From positions 1,612,001 through 1,676,000 of the forward strand of contig OY282380.1 of NCBI GenBank assembly GCA_958295885.1: a DNA stretch of 64,000 bases, in the 5' to 3' direction. The notes under the pieces were generated by a model that was given only the letters and a program-made list of their open reading frames with translations, did no database searches and had not been told where the DNA came from. This stretch comes from Arenicellales bacterium. GTDB lineage: Bacteria; Pseudomonadota; Gammaproteobacteria; Arenicellales; JAJDZL01. Shown here in pieces: positions 1-8,537 of this stretch. The translations under genes were made by a program, and so were the position numbers. Positions within the stretch are counted from its first letter, which is position 1; each line of letters begins with the position of its first letter.

Positions 1-684
1 TCTTGGAACGATCGAGCGATGTCGCTCGCTGTCTAAATTCGTCTGCACTTCAGTCAGACTGGTCGCCATACGATGAGCATCGGTCGTCACGGTGCGCACT
101 TCATTTTGACTGATTTCAAACAGAGTCGCATTTAGGAAGTATCTTGAATCGTCACGCCCCATAGCATGTTGCGTCCGCCGAATCAAACTGTGGAATTCCG
201 ACCTTGGCATATCAAACCGAACACTCATTTCGCCTGGTTCGAGAATAGGAAAATCCCGTGGTTGATTTTCGAGGCCAGGCATGTCTTCCTGCAGTTGATC
301 CTGAATTGAAGTCTTCAACTGACTATGGCCAGGGTCGCTGACGATTTCAGAATTGCCATCCTCCAGTTCACTACTCTGCAGTTTCGTAATGGTCATCGTG
401 TCCTCATCAATTTCAATCTGCAGACGACACCGAGGTGGCAGCCTGCGACAGAATCCCAAAACCGTACGGCCGGCAAAAGTAAACATGTAGTTATCGGGCA
501 CACGAATCTCCGGCATTAATTCACTGATTTCCATTTGGATATTCGATCCCGTCAAGCGAATTCTTCCGTTTTCCGTCTGCAAAAGAACCTGAGACAGGAT
601 CGGCAGTGGTGGATTTTTTTCCACTACGGTGCTGACGCGGTTCAAGGTTTCAAGAAATTGTTCTCGATCAACAGTAATGTTCAT
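1..684 (-). CDS. dnaN: DNA polymerase III beta sliding clamp, N-terminal part (cut by window edge)
   Basis: This is the first 228 codons of the ring clamp that tethers the replicative polymerase to DNA. The ATG at 684-682 opens a frame that stays open to base 1. The early motif PPLPILSQVLLQ (residues 25-36) and the domain-2 stretch DDSRYFLNATLFE followed by TVTTDAHRMA (about 178-207) are typical beta-clamp sequences. The end of domain 1 is unusual: the usual short Ser/Arg-rich strand before the DFP motif is replaced by about 44 polar, acidic residues (101-144), making this part roughly 30 residues longer than the E. coli protein. It lies downstream of dnaA on the same strand, the usual dnaA-dnaN order, but a 436 bp gap separates them. 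The C-terminal third lies outside the window. Confidence 0.93.
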   Translation of the reverse strand, partial: MNITVDREQFLETLNRVSTVVEKNPPLPILSQVLLQTENGRIRLTGSNIQMEISELMPEIRVPDNYMFTFAGRTVLGFCRRLPPRCRLQIEIDEDTMTITKLQSSELEDGNSEIVSDPGHSQLKTSIQDQLQEDMPGLENQPRDFPILEPGEMSVRFDMPRSEFHSLIRRTQHAMGRDDSRYFLNATLFEISQNEVRTVTTDAHRMATSLTEVQTNLDSERHRSIVPR

Positions 685-720
685 GTTTTCATATTAAATA
701 GGTACTACTATTATTAGGCT

Positions 721-729
721 TGTGCATAA
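721..729 (-). promoter_or_regulatory. DnaA box (perfect TTATNCACA)
   Basis: On the minus strand this reads TTATGCACA, an exact match to the consensus. It lies 37 bp upstream of the dnaN start, so it could serve origin function, dnaA/dnaN regulation, or both. Confidence 0.6.
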
Positions 730-852
730 CTACAATAAGGTATTTTTAGTCAATATAATCAGTCGTTTCTAATATGTTCTCCTGTAGATTATCCGTTATA
801 AACCTGTGAATTTCTGTGCATTGAAATCAATGTAAGAAAACATAGAGAGGAG

Positions 853-861
853 TTGTGCACA
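853..861 (+). promoter_or_regulatory. Weak DnaA box (one mismatch)
   Basis: TTGTGCACA differs from TTATNCACA at one position. It contains the palindromic core TGTGCACA and borders the AT-rich stretch at 862-925. Confidence 0.35.
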
Positions 862-966
862 CTAATAAATGCATTATATACAAATCGCTATTGATAACTA
901 CAAATTTCACTTTTATACCAGTGCATTACACCCAAGATTTTAGATAAAATCGGTGTGAATCAGCTA

Positions 967-1052
967 CAGCAGGCTCAAATTGCTGAGGTGGGAAGATTCG
1001 TAAAATCAAGAACGCGAAACCTGATTGAGGAAGCGGGGGCTTGAACCTGCTG
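967..1052. repeat. Inverted repeat pair, 12 bp arms, 62 bp apart
   Basis: CAGCAGGCTCAA at 967-978 and TTGAACCTGCTG at 1041-1052 are complementary at 11 of 12 positions. The pair lies just downstream of dnaA. It could be an origin element, a terminator-like fold or chance. Confidence 0.4.
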
Positions 1053-1120
1053 AAATTCAGTACGCCGTGCGACAGGAAATTCGCAATGAGCGGTGATCGC
1101 AACTGTCACTGAAAATGTCG

Positions 1121-2551
1121 TCAGGGTGACAGAACATTTTTCAATGTGTTGTACTCGTTTCGGAACTTGAGTTCTTTTTCTGTTCGCGTTCGAATGCGTT
1201 TTCCGGCGTGCATCACTGTTGTATGACGACGGTGGAATGCTCGTCCAATCTCCGTAAGACTTTCATTTGTCAGCTCACAGCACAAAGCCATAGCGACATG
1301 CCGGGCCTTTACAATCTCCTTAACTCGAGTGTTCGAAAGCATGGCGTCAACGCGAATTCCATAGAAATTGGCCACTTCCATCTGGATTGATGACGCATTC
1401 AGCTGCCTGGTATTGGATTCCAGCAGGTCAACTAGATTTCTTTTCACTACGTCAATGGTCAGCTCAGTCTTATAAAACCGCTGATTTACGGATAATCGAT
1501 TGATTGCACCTTCCAGTTCGCGCACGTTTGACTGAATTCGTTCTGCCAAAAAGTGTGAAACTTCTCTGGACAGGCCTAAATTTCTCGCTTTCGCCTTTGT
1601 TTCTAAAATCGCAACTCTGGTTTCGAACTCCGGTGGATTGATCTTTACGGTAATGCCCTGCCCGAACCTGGAAATCAATCGATCTTCCATGCTTTTGATT
1701 TCTTTAAAATATCGGTCGCTCGTAATAACGATTTGCTTTTGACCTTCGAGCAGCGTATTGAATGTATTGAAAAACTCTTCCTGAGAGGCGTTCGCACCGG
1801 CAAACAAATGGATGTCGTCAATAAGCAGCACATCAAGCTGGCGATATTTTGATTTGAATTTTTCTATGAGGTCATTGTCTCTTTTCTTGAACAGATTAAC
1901 CAAATGCTGAACAAAACTGTTTGAGCGTACGTAAGCAACTCTAGCGTCCGGCATATTTTTTCGCAGGGCATGCCCGATGGCCTGCATCAAATGAGTTTTT
2001 CCATTTCCGACTCGACCGTAAATGAACAGTGGGTTGTATTCGCGCTGGCCTGGATTTTCGCTGGTGGATTTGGCAGCGTACCACGCCAGCTGATTGGAGT
2101 CGCCTACGATAAAATCATCAAAGGTAAAGTGAGGGTCTAATCTTCCAAATCCATATCGCTTCGATTGATTTTTCCTCCGTTTTGGTTTGTGCGAATTTTT
2201 ACTTATTTTTCGATTGGATGATTCTGTATTTTGTTTCGAAATTGCGCGGGATGAAAATAATTGAATCGAGACTTCCACCTTGTCTCCATTCAAGGAATTA
2301 ACAATTTCGCTGATTCTCCCATGAAATCGACGCTTGACAATCTCGATCGCGTGTTCATTCGGTGCGTGCAGGACCAACACGTTTGACTCCAATTGTGCAC
2401 TGAGTGGCCGCAACCAAGTATTGAATTCCGATTCGTTCATTTCTCCTGCAATGGTAGAAAGACAATCTTCCCATATTCTTGGAGTTCTCAATTTTCTGAT
2501 TCTCTTTGTAGTCGTTATCCCAGTATGCTCTTTTGCAGAACATTTATTCAT
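1121..2551 (-). CDS. dnaA: Chromosomal replication initiator DnaA
   Basis: DnaA is the AAA+ ATPase that binds DnaA boxes and melts the origin. Domain I begins near residue 27 (IWEDCLSTIAGEMNESEFNTW), followed by a basic linker rich in Lys/Arg (about 113-132). The AAA+ core has Walker A GRVGNGKTH (179-187) and Walker B LLIDDIHLF. The C-terminal helix-turn-helix is recognisable but altered: the usual FGGRDHTTVLHA signature reads FHRRHTTVMHA, one residue shorter and lacking the conserved Asp that contacts the box in E. coli (Asp433). I checked this codon by codon on the minus strand. Length 476 aa is normal; about 24 residues precede the first conserved position, so a later start is possible. 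Confidence 0.96.
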   Translation of the reverse strand: MNKCSAKEHTGITTTKRIRKLRTPRIWEDCLSTIAGEMNESEFNTWLRPLSAQLESNVLVLHAPNEHAIEIVKRRFHGRISEIVNSLNGDKVEVSIQLFSSRAISKQNTESSNRKISKNSHKPKRRKNQSKRYGFGRLDPHFTFDDFIVGDSNQLAWYAAKSTSENPGQREYNPLFIYGRVGNGKTHLMQAIGHALRKNMPDARVAYVRSNSFVQHLVNLFKKRDNDLIEKFKSKYRQLDVLLIDDIHLFAGANASQEEFFNTFNTLLEGQKQIVITSDRYFKEIKSMEDRLISRFGQGITVKINPPEFETRVAILETKAKARNLGLSREVSHFLAERIQSNVRELEGAINRLSVNQRFYKTELTIDVVKRNLVDLLESNTRQLNASSIQMEVANFYGIRVDAMLSNTRVKEIVKARHVAMALCCELTNESLTEIGRAFHRRHTTVMHAGKRIRTRTEKELKFRNEYNTLKNVLSP

Positions 2552-3046
2552 TAAAAATTACTTTAAACCAAAAATTGCTCAATCAAATTTTATTTCTTCG
2601 AACCCGAGCTAACAGAACTGAGCTGTCGTTTTGGAGAGCCGAAATTCACCATTGTTTGGCTTTGGCTTAATTTTTTGATACAACTTAAAAATTACTTGTT
2701 CCGAATTTGAAATGAACGCAGTAATTCGGACTTTTATCTGCGTAATTTGAAGGTGTTCATAAAGGGAGTGCGCTTCATCGTCTGCGTATTTTATGCAGAA
2801 CAAAAGTGTTTTTGGTGCCATTTAAGACTTTGTTATCGTTATTTAAAATTGACGTTCGGATTAATTTCTGCCTGTCGGACCGTATGTTGATCTTGAAAAA
2901 AAGTCAATAAATTCAGTTAAAACCCGAAAATCGATGAAGAAAATCGATTGAAATTTTTCATATGATTTACGAGGAATGCAATCACAAATTGGTGAGTTTT
3001 GGACGAACCGCACCTTGCCTCTGAATCGCAGCGGCAACTTTACTTC

Positions 3047-3084
3047 TGCCGAAGCGCGGTTTTGCTGCGGCACCGCTTTCGGCA
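3047..3084. repeat. Strong GC-rich hairpin in the dnaA-rpmH gap
   Basis: TGCCGAA (3047-3053) pairs with TTCGGCA (3078-3084), and the stem continues as GCGGT (3056-3060) with ACCGC (3072-3076) across a small bulge, leaving an 11 nt loop. A second, smaller inverted repeat, TGCTGCGG (3251-3258) with CCGCAGCA (3290-3297), lies nearby. No T-run follows, so it is not a standard terminator. Confidence 0.5.
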
Positions 3085-3670
3085 ATAACTCATGCTGGTC
3101 GGTGCCTGCTGCAATAACCCATGGTCTCGGGGATTCAGTTTCAAACTCTGCGGTCGGGCATGCCGGTTGATTTTCCAGCCACTGTGCCCAACTGCCAACG
3201 AAGCACATGTGTGTTCTCGCTGCTGCGTCGAGGCAAGACTGCTCCATTTCTGCTGCGGGTCGGGTCATAAATTCCACCTGCTCCGCGCCGCAGCAACATC
3301 CAACTGAGACAGTCGGTATTATTGACGTGGTTTCAAATCACAATGAATCAAACCGACAGTGGCACAGCAGAACGACACTCTGGGAGAGAATGCTGGACGT
3401 TTCGAGAAATCGGGCATGTGCGAATAGTAAAAGACGAATGCGAAAAAGTGATTTGCTCCTTGGACAAGACGCACGTCGAGACAACTCATGCAGCACTCTA
3501 GTTTTCAACGAACGATTCGCCGAGCCGGTTTGGGGAAGAGCCAGCTGCCAAACACTATTCCAGCAAAAAAATTTCACAAGGCTGGGAACCGGCGGTTCAA
3601 GGCGATTTCTTATGGCAGTTAGCCGGACACAAAAATAAAAATTCATTTCTCATAACAATCCAACGATTGC

Positions 3671-3676
3671 TATAAT
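3671..3676 (+). promoter_or_regulatory. Possible -10 element of the rpmH promoter
   Basis: A perfect TATAAT lies 92 bp upstream of rpmH. No good -35 hexamer sits 16-18 bp upstream, so the call rests on the -10 box and its position before a strongly expressed ribosomal gene. Confidence 0.3.
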
Positions 3677-3768
3677 TTTCATTTTTCTCAAGCGTTCGGG
3701 TTTTCGGTTTTCGACGCGTAAAAGGCCCGCGCCCGAACACTACAATTTTTTTAATTCACGGTTTAATT

Positions 3769-3903
3769 ATGAAACGCACATATCAACCAAGTAACATTAA
3801 GCGAAAGCGCAAACACGGATTTCGAGCGCGGATGCGAACGCGTAGCGGGCGAGCGATAATCAATGCGCGTCGAGCCAGGGGCCGAGCACGTCTGAGTGCA
3901 TGA
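3769..3903 (+). CDS. rpmH: 50S ribosomal protein L34
   Basis: This 44-residue, very basic protein of the large ribosomal subunit starts [18 protein letters not shown] and continues with [20 protein letters not shown], the near-invariant L34 sequence. The length is canonical. It begins the conserved rpmH-rnpA-yidD-yidC-mnmE series, divergent from dnaA, and its last codons overlap the likely rnpA start by 8 bp, suggesting translational coupling. Confidence 0.98.
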   Translation: MKRTYQPSNIKRKRKHGFRARMRTRSGRAIINARRARGRARLSA

Positions 3904-4258
3904 TATTTTCCATTCTCAACATCAGCTGCATAGAAACTATCGACTGATTCGAACCGCAGATTTTCGGACCGTATTTAGTCGCCACCGAAAAGTTTCCAAC
4001 CGGTATTTCCGGATATTGGTGCATTATCGTAGCAGTCTATCGACTGCGCGTCTTGGTGTAATCGTTTCTAGACGAGTTTCACGTAAAGCAGTTGAACGCA
4101 ATCGAATCAAGCGTCAAGTCCGCGAATTATTTAGAGTTAAACGAAACCGGTTGAAGAAAGCTGATTTGGTGATTGTTGCAAATCCGGCGTGTGTGTCGGC
4201 GACAAATGAAGAATTACGAAATAGTTTACATCCGCTGTTCGACCAATTGAGTCAATGA
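3896..4258 (+). CDS. rnpA: Ribonuclease P protein component
   Basis: RnpA is the small basic subunit that helps the catalytic RNA trim 5' leaders from pre-tRNAs. The signature block [20 protein letters not shown] followed by [10 protein letters not shown] is the classical RNase P protein motif containing the RNR region. The 120 aa length is normal. The frame opens with GTG at 3896, inside the end of rpmH, and no ATG is available before the conserved [13 protein letters not shown] segment. Its stop overlaps the yidD start (ATGA). Confidence 0.96.
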   Translation: MHDIFHSQHQLHRNYRLIRTADFRTVFSRHRKVSNRYFRILVHYRSSLSTARLGVIVSRRVSRKAVERNRIKRQVRELFRVKRNRLKKADLVIVANPACVSATNEELRNSLHPLFDQLSQ

Positions 4259-4482
4259 AAAAAATCGTTCTCGCCGCAATTCGCATATATCGCTACGTCA
4301 TCAGTCCGTTTTTCGGGCCCTGCTGTCGATTTCATCCGACGTGTTCCAGTTACGCACTGCAGGCGGTCGAGAGACATGGAGCAGTGAAAGGAGTTTGGTT
4401 GACGGTCTGTCGTCTCGGTCGCTGTCATCCGTGGCATCCTGGAGGTTACGATCCCGTCCCTGATTTTTCGCAAGAAAGCTGA
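4255..4482 (+). CDS. yidD: Membrane protein insertion efficiency factor YidD
   Basis: YidD is a small, amphipathic inner-membrane-associated protein that aids YidC-dependent insertion. The 75 aa sequence contains the hallmark RYVISPFFGPCCRFHPTCSS with its cysteines, YALQAVERHGAVKGVWLTV, and the RLGRCHPWHPGGYDPVP tail. It overlaps rnpA by 4 bp and touches yidC (TGATG overlap), so the three are likely translated in a coupled manner. Confidence 0.96.
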   Translation: MKKIVLAAIRIYRYVISPFFGPCCRFHPTCSSYALQAVERHGAVKGVWLTVCRLGRCHPWHPGGYDPVPDFSQES

Positions 4483-6185
4483 TGGATTTTCGCCGCGCCG
4501 TTCTTTCTATCTGCCTAGGCCTGATTTTGCTGCTGATCTGGCAGGAATGGGTCGATTACGAACAGCAGAAAGATGCCGGTTTTGAGCTGACCGAACAGCT
4601 CGATCTGCCAAGCCAGACCCCGAGCGCTCCCGAACCTGCATCTCAGATTGCAGCGGAAGTCCCACAAGCCCCAGCCGCCGGACCAGCGGCGCCCGCGGAC
4701 GCGAACATTGTTCCCAGCACGAGCTCCGCGCTGGAATCGGTTTCCTCGGTGGAAGTGCAGACAGATGTGCTGAAAGTGAGCATAGACACGTACGGCGGTG
4801 AACTCAGAGTCGCGCGGCTGCTGAAATATCCTGTGGAAGTGGAAATGCCCGATGTTCCCTATCGCCTGCTGCGAAACAGTGCTGTAGGACTGCTGGTCGC
4901 ACAGTCAGGACTGGTTGGAAATGAGCAGGAGCTTCCTAATCATAAAACCACTTTTTCCTCTCAGCAGTCTTCGTACGCACTCTCTGATTCGCAGGATTCT
5001 CTGCAGGTGCCACTGTATTGGACTTCTCCAAGCGGAGTTGAATATGTAAAACTGTTTACTTTTTATCGCGACAGTTATCTGGTGGATGTCGAATTTCGAG
5101 TCAGTAATAACGGCAGCCAAATCTGGCAGGGATACCAGTACGGGCAGTTTTTGAGTACGGAACAAGTCATTGAAAGTGAGGGATTCTTGTTCTTTAGAAC
5201 TCTTCCCAGTTATCGTGGTGCTGCAATCTACACGCCAGAAACCAAATATGACAAGATCGACTATGATGAGATAAAGACTGAAAGCCCAGTTTTCGAAACC
5301 GAATCCGGCTGGGTTGCGATGTTGGAACACTATTTTGTGACGGCGTGGCTGCCGCAGGAAAAATCTCCATTTCGTCTGTATACAAAACCACTGCGGTCAG
5401 GCGCAGGACCCACACAGTATCAAATTGGTTATGTCGCATTGTCTCCAACCACGATTCAGCCAAATTCGACTGGCGTGCTGCGCAGTCAAATTTACATTGG
5501 CCCAAAGGAACAGAAACGAATCGAAGACCCTGCAGAAGGTTTGATATTGACTGTTGACTACGGGTGGCTGACACCCGTATCTTCGCCATTGTTTTGGCTT
5601 CTTCAAAAAATCAATCTGGTGATCAATAATTGGGGTTGGTCCATTATTTTGTTGACGCTTCTCGTAAAAATCGTTTTTTACCCGCTGTCAGCAGCCAGCT
5701 ATAAGTCAATGGCGAAGATGAAAAAACTGCAGCCTCGGCTGAAAACTCTGAAAGAACGTTTCGGTGACGATAAGCAGAAAATGAATCAGGCGATGATGGA
5801 AATCTACAAAAAAGAAAAAATCAATCCTCTGGGGGGCTGTCTGCCCATATTGATTCAAATACCAGTGTTTATCGCTTTGTACTGGGTATTGTTGGAGAGT
5901 GTTGAACTGCGTCAGGCACCGTTCATTTTTTGGCTGACGGATCTTTCACGCTCCGACCCGTATTACGTGCTTCCAGTGCTGATGGGAGCATCCATGTTTG
6001 CACAGCAGTTTCTGAATCCGACACCGCTTGATGCCTTACAAAAAAACATCATGATGACGCTGCCGATAGTATTTACGGTGTTTTTCTTGTGGTTCCCTTC
6101 AGGTTTGGTTCTATACTGGTTGGTGAACAACGTACTTTCAATCGCACAACAGTGGTACATAACCCGCAAGCTGATCGCTTCTTAG
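4482..6185 (+). CDS. yidC: Membrane protein insertase YidC
   Basis: YidC inserts and folds inner-membrane proteins with or without SecYEG. The 567 aa protein has the long gram-negative layout: an N-terminal membrane anchor (about 5-20), an Ala/Pro-rich linker (50-85), a large periplasmic beta domain (about 95-360), and a five-helix core starting near 370. Core features include the cytoplasmic loop with MAKMKKLQPRLKTLKERFGD, KEKINPLGGCLPILIQIPVF and WFPSGLVLYWLVNN. It overlaps yidD by one base. Confidence 0.97.
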   Translation: MDFRRAVLSICLGLILLLIWQEWVDYEQQKDAGFELTEQLDLPSQTPSAPEPASQIAAEVPQAPAAGPAAPADANIVPSTSSALESVSSVEVQTDVLKVSIDTYGGELRVARLLKYPVEVEMPDVPYRLLRNSAVGLLVAQSGLVGNEQELPNHKTTFSSQQSSYALSDSQDSLQVPLYWTSPSGVEYVKLFTFYRDSYLVDVEFRVSNNGSQIWQGYQYGQFLSTEQVIESEGFLFFRTLPSYRGAAIYTPETKYDKIDYDEIKTESPVFETESGWVAMLEHYFVTAWLPQEKSPFRLYTKPLRSGAGPTQYQIGYVALSPTTIQPNSTGVLRSQIYIGPKEQKRIEDPAEGLILTVDYGWLTPVSSPLFWLLQKINLVINNWGWSIILLTLLVKIVFYPLSAASYKSMAKMKKLQPRLKTLKERFGDDKQKMNQAMMEIYKKEKINPLGGCLPILIQIPVFIALYWVLLESVELRQAPFIFWLTDLSRSDPYYVLPVLMGASMFAQQFLNPTPLDALQKNIMMTLPIVFTVFFLWFPSGLVLYWLVNNVLSIAQQWYITRKLIAS

Positions 6186-7525
6186 CCTTTAGTGCTGACA
6201 CCATTGCGGCGATTGCCACTCCCGCCGGAATCGGAGGAATCGGAATTGTTCGAGTTTCGGGACCGCAGGCGCTGCTTTTTGCAGAATGCCTGACTCGTGT
6301 TCGCCCTGTGCCTCGCAGAGCCCTCTACCGAAATTTTTTAGATGCAGAAGGTCGAATTTTGGATCAAGGCGTACTTTTGTATTTCGCCAAACCACATTCT
6401 TATACAGGTGAAGATCTTTGCGAGTTTCAGTGCCACGGCAGTCCGGTTGTTCTAAATTTGGTGCTTCAACGCCTGATTCAGCTGGGAGCGCGCACCGCGG
6501 AACCCGGTGAGTTTACCAAACGAGCATTCCTTAATGACAGGATTGACCTGGCGCAGGCTGAGGCAGTCGCTGATCTGATCAACAGTACGACTGCTGCTGC
6601 TGCGCGTTCCGCGATGGGCTCTCTGCGCGGCAGGTTTTCAGAAAGAATTCACGACATTCAAGAGCAGCTGCTGCAGATTCGAATGTATGTGGAAGCGGCG
6701 ATTGATTTCCCAGAAGAAGAAATTGATTTTCTGAGTGATTCACAAGTCCTCGATTCTGTGGAGAAAGTTCGCTGCAATTTAAACGACCTGCTCGCGCAAT
6801 CGACTCAGGGCTGTATTTTGCGAGAAGGAGTTTCCGTCGTAATTGCAGGATTGCCCAACGCAGGCAAGTCCAGTCTGCTGAATCGATTGTCTGGAGAGGA
6901 TAGAGTAATCGTCGCACCTCTTGCCGGCACTACGCGGGACACCGTTGACATTACGGTTGACCTCGATGGTCTTGCGGTTCGTCTGATCGATACTGCTGGT
7001 CTTCGCGAAAGTGATGATTTTGCCGAAAAGGAAGGAATCCGACGAACATGGAACGCCCTCGCAGAAGCTGACATCGTGCTTTACGTGATCGACTGTCAGT
7101 TGGGCATGCTGGCAATTGATCGTCAGAATCTGCAGGAACTGAATTCTTCGAAGTCGGTCATTTTGTGGAACAAAGTCGATTTGAATGGAAACTTCATTCC
7201 AAAGTCCGACATCTGCCAGGACTTGAGAGTATCTGCATTAACCGGAGCAGGCATTTGCAATCTTCGTCAGGTGATCTGCAAGCTCGCTGGGTACGATAAA
7301 ACGGAAGAAGGAGTGATTCTGGCGCGCAGGAGGCATTTGCAGGCAATTCGCAGGTCGAGCGAGTTTGTTGTTCAAGCTCGAAATGCGCTGGTGGAAGCGA
7401 ACGCCGGTGAACTCGCAGCTCAGGATCTAAAGGATGCGATGGACGCTCTAGGTGAGATCGTGGGCGCGATATCCGCTGACAATCTGCTTGGAGAAATATT
7501 TGCCAATTTTTGCATTGGCAAATAA
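6152..7525 (+). CDS. mnmE: tRNA modification GTPase MnmE (TrmE)
   Basis: MnmE works with MnmG to place the cmnm5 group on U34 of certain tRNAs. Near the start is DTIAAIATPAGIGGIGIVRV, the folate-binding N-domain; the G domain has GLPNAGKSSLLN (G1), AGTTRDT (G2), DTAGLRES (G3) and NKVD (G4); the C-terminus is the canonical FCIGK with the cysteine. The start is uncertain: no ATG lies before the conserved N-terminus. GTG at 6152 gives 457 aa, the usual length, overlapping yidC by 34 bp; an earlier GTG at 6089 would give 478 aa. Confidence 0.93.
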   Translation: MVHNPQADRFLAFSADTIAAIATPAGIGGIGIVRVSGPQALLFAECLTRVRPVPRRALYRNFLDAEGRILDQGVLLYFAKPHSYTGEDLCEFQCHGSPVVLNLVLQRLIQLGARTAEPGEFTKRAFLNDRIDLAQAEAVADLINSTTAAAARSAMGSLRGRFSERIHDIQEQLLQIRMYVEAAIDFPEEEIDFLSDSQVLDSVEKVRCNLNDLLAQSTQGCILREGVSVVIAGLPNAGKSSLLNRLSGEDRVIVAPLAGTTRDTVDITVDLDGLAVRLIDTAGLRESDDFAEKEGIRRTWNALAEADIVLYVIDCQLGMLAIDRQNLQELNSSKSVILWNKVDLNGNFIPKSDICQDLRVSALTGAGICNLRQVICKLAGYDKTEEGVILARRRHLQAIRRSSEFVVQARNALVEANAGELAAQDLKDAMDALGEIVGAISADNLLGEIFANFCIGK

Positions 7526-7577
7526 TTCCATTATTATGAATATGTAAGATAATAATATTAGAATAGACAGTATTGCC

Positions 7578-8519
7578 ATGCAAGCTTCAAGTTCCAAGTT
7601 CCGATCCACTCAAGTTCTCATTCAGATGTCAATAGTGCTGCTCGCGGCAGTAGCTATAATCGTCTGGCAATCCGAGTATCTAATTGCGCTGTACGTTCGA
7701 AATCAACTTACAAAGGTCGGTTGGGTTGTAAATGGAGCCATATTGGCTCTGTTCTTTTTTGGAGTCGCGAAGCTGGTTCGGCTGTACTTGCATTACCGCA
7801 AGGAAGAACTGGCGCTTTCAATCTTTTCTGAAGCCCTGAAGCGGGCTGATCTTCAAACAGGCATCGATCAGGTTCCAGACAATTCAATCATTGGGCAGCG
7901 CATTCAAACCATTCTTGATTTTTTCAGTGCCCGCACGGAAATCAACCACAACGCATTGGCTGCATCCTTAATGGCGCAGGAAATGAGTCGTACCAGTTTC
8001 GTTAAATTCATCAATAACATTTTGATTTTAACTGGAGTATTCGGAACCATCGTATCGTTGACAGTAGCGTTGATTGGTGCTTCAACCGCAATCTCTGAAA
8101 CCGAGAGCATGCGGGGCATCGACGTAGTGTTTCACGGAATGTCCACTGCGTTGTCCACGACCATGACAGCAATTCTTGCTTATTTTCTGTTTGGTTATTT
8201 TTACCTTAAACTGTTGGATACCCAGTCCTACGTTTTGGGTCAAATTGAGCACATTACCGCCACCGCTCTGATTCCTCAGTATCAGGCGGCGACACGGTCA
8301 CCGGAACGAATTCTGCGTGAGATGTTGTCTGAATCAGCGGAAACGTTTGCTAATTTCAACAAGGTTTTCGGAGAATTTTTGTCGGCGAATCAGTTACAGG
8401 GCGAATCATTGGCGAAATTCAGTGATGTAATGAATCAGAATATGCAGCTGTTGAGCGAGATCAGAAGCATTTTGCGAACTGGTTTCCGACTGCGCGACGA
8501 CAATGAAAAAGATTTTTAG
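7578..8519 (+). CDS. MotA/TolQ/ExbB-like proton-channel protein
   Basis: This 313 aa inner-membrane protein has four predicted helices: about 12-30, 46-66, 145-168 and 185-211. The last two, with NNILILTGVFGTIVSLTVAL and GMSTALSTTMTAILAY, match the MotA/TolQ/ExbB channel-forming pair (small residues, GT and ALxTT motifs). A cytoplasmic segment lies between helices 2 and 3 (about 70-140), and the C-terminal 100 residues are predicted soluble and helical. It starts 52 bp after mnmE and is followed 18 bp later by a MotB-like partner that ends overlapping mnmG. This is neither flagellar MotA nor the tol locus; no flagellar or tol genes are near. Channel family is well supported, function unknown. 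Confidence 0.75.
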   Translation: MQASSSKFRSTQVLIQMSIVLLAAVAIIVWQSEYLIALYVRNQLTKVGWVVNGAILALFFFGVAKLVRLYLHYRKEELALSIFSEALKRADLQTGIDQVPDNSIIGQRIQTILDFFSARTEINHNALAASLMAQEMSRTSFVKFINNILILTGVFGTIVSLTVALIGASTAISETESMRGIDVVFHGMSTALSTTMTAILAYFLFGYFYLKLLDTQSYVLGQIEHITATALIPQYQAATRSPERILREMLSESAETFANFNKVFGEFLSANQLQGESLAKFSDVMNQNMQLLSEIRSILRTGFRLRDDNEKDF

Positions 8520-8537
8520 TCTTGGTTTGGCGTAGCA

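Larger units (their letters stand above)
685..1120. other. dnaA-dnaN intergenic region, candidate replication origin
   Basis: This 436 bp gap holds one perfect DnaA box at 721-729, a one-mismatch box at 853-861, an AT-rich stretch at about 862-925 that could unwind, a hairpin-forming palindrome at about 937-952 (GATTTT/AAAATC), and an 11-of-12 inverted repeat (967-978 with 1041-1052). In some gammaproteobacteria such as Pseudomonas, origin activity maps both here and in the rpmH-dnaA gap. With only one perfect box the assignment is tentative. The region must also carry any dnaN-specific promoter and dnaA terminator. Confidence 0.45.
2552..3768. other. Large dnaA-rpmH intergenic region, no convincing gene
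   Basis: The divergent gap is 1.2 kb. The dnaA-proximal part (2552-2990) is AT-rich and has two one-mismatch DnaA-box-like sites, TGTTCATAA (2753-2761, reverse strand) and TTATGCAGA (2791-2799). The middle (about 3010-3300) is GC-rich with several inverted repeats. The largest open frames (2861-3277 minus, 3207-3638 plus, 3338-3646 minus) overlap one another, match no family I know and have no clear ribosome-binding site, so I do not call them genes. The classical gammaproteobacterial origin lies in this gap, so origin function remains possible. Confidence 0.5.

Noticed and set aside
2609..2821. 70 aa open frame upstream of dnaA
   Set aside because: Short, no recognised domain, no ribosome-binding site; it may be chance.
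2861..3277. 138 aa open frame on the minus strand (and overlapping frames on the plus strand)
   Set aside because: Overlapping frames in hairpin-rich DNA, no family resemblance and no clear ribosome-binding site.
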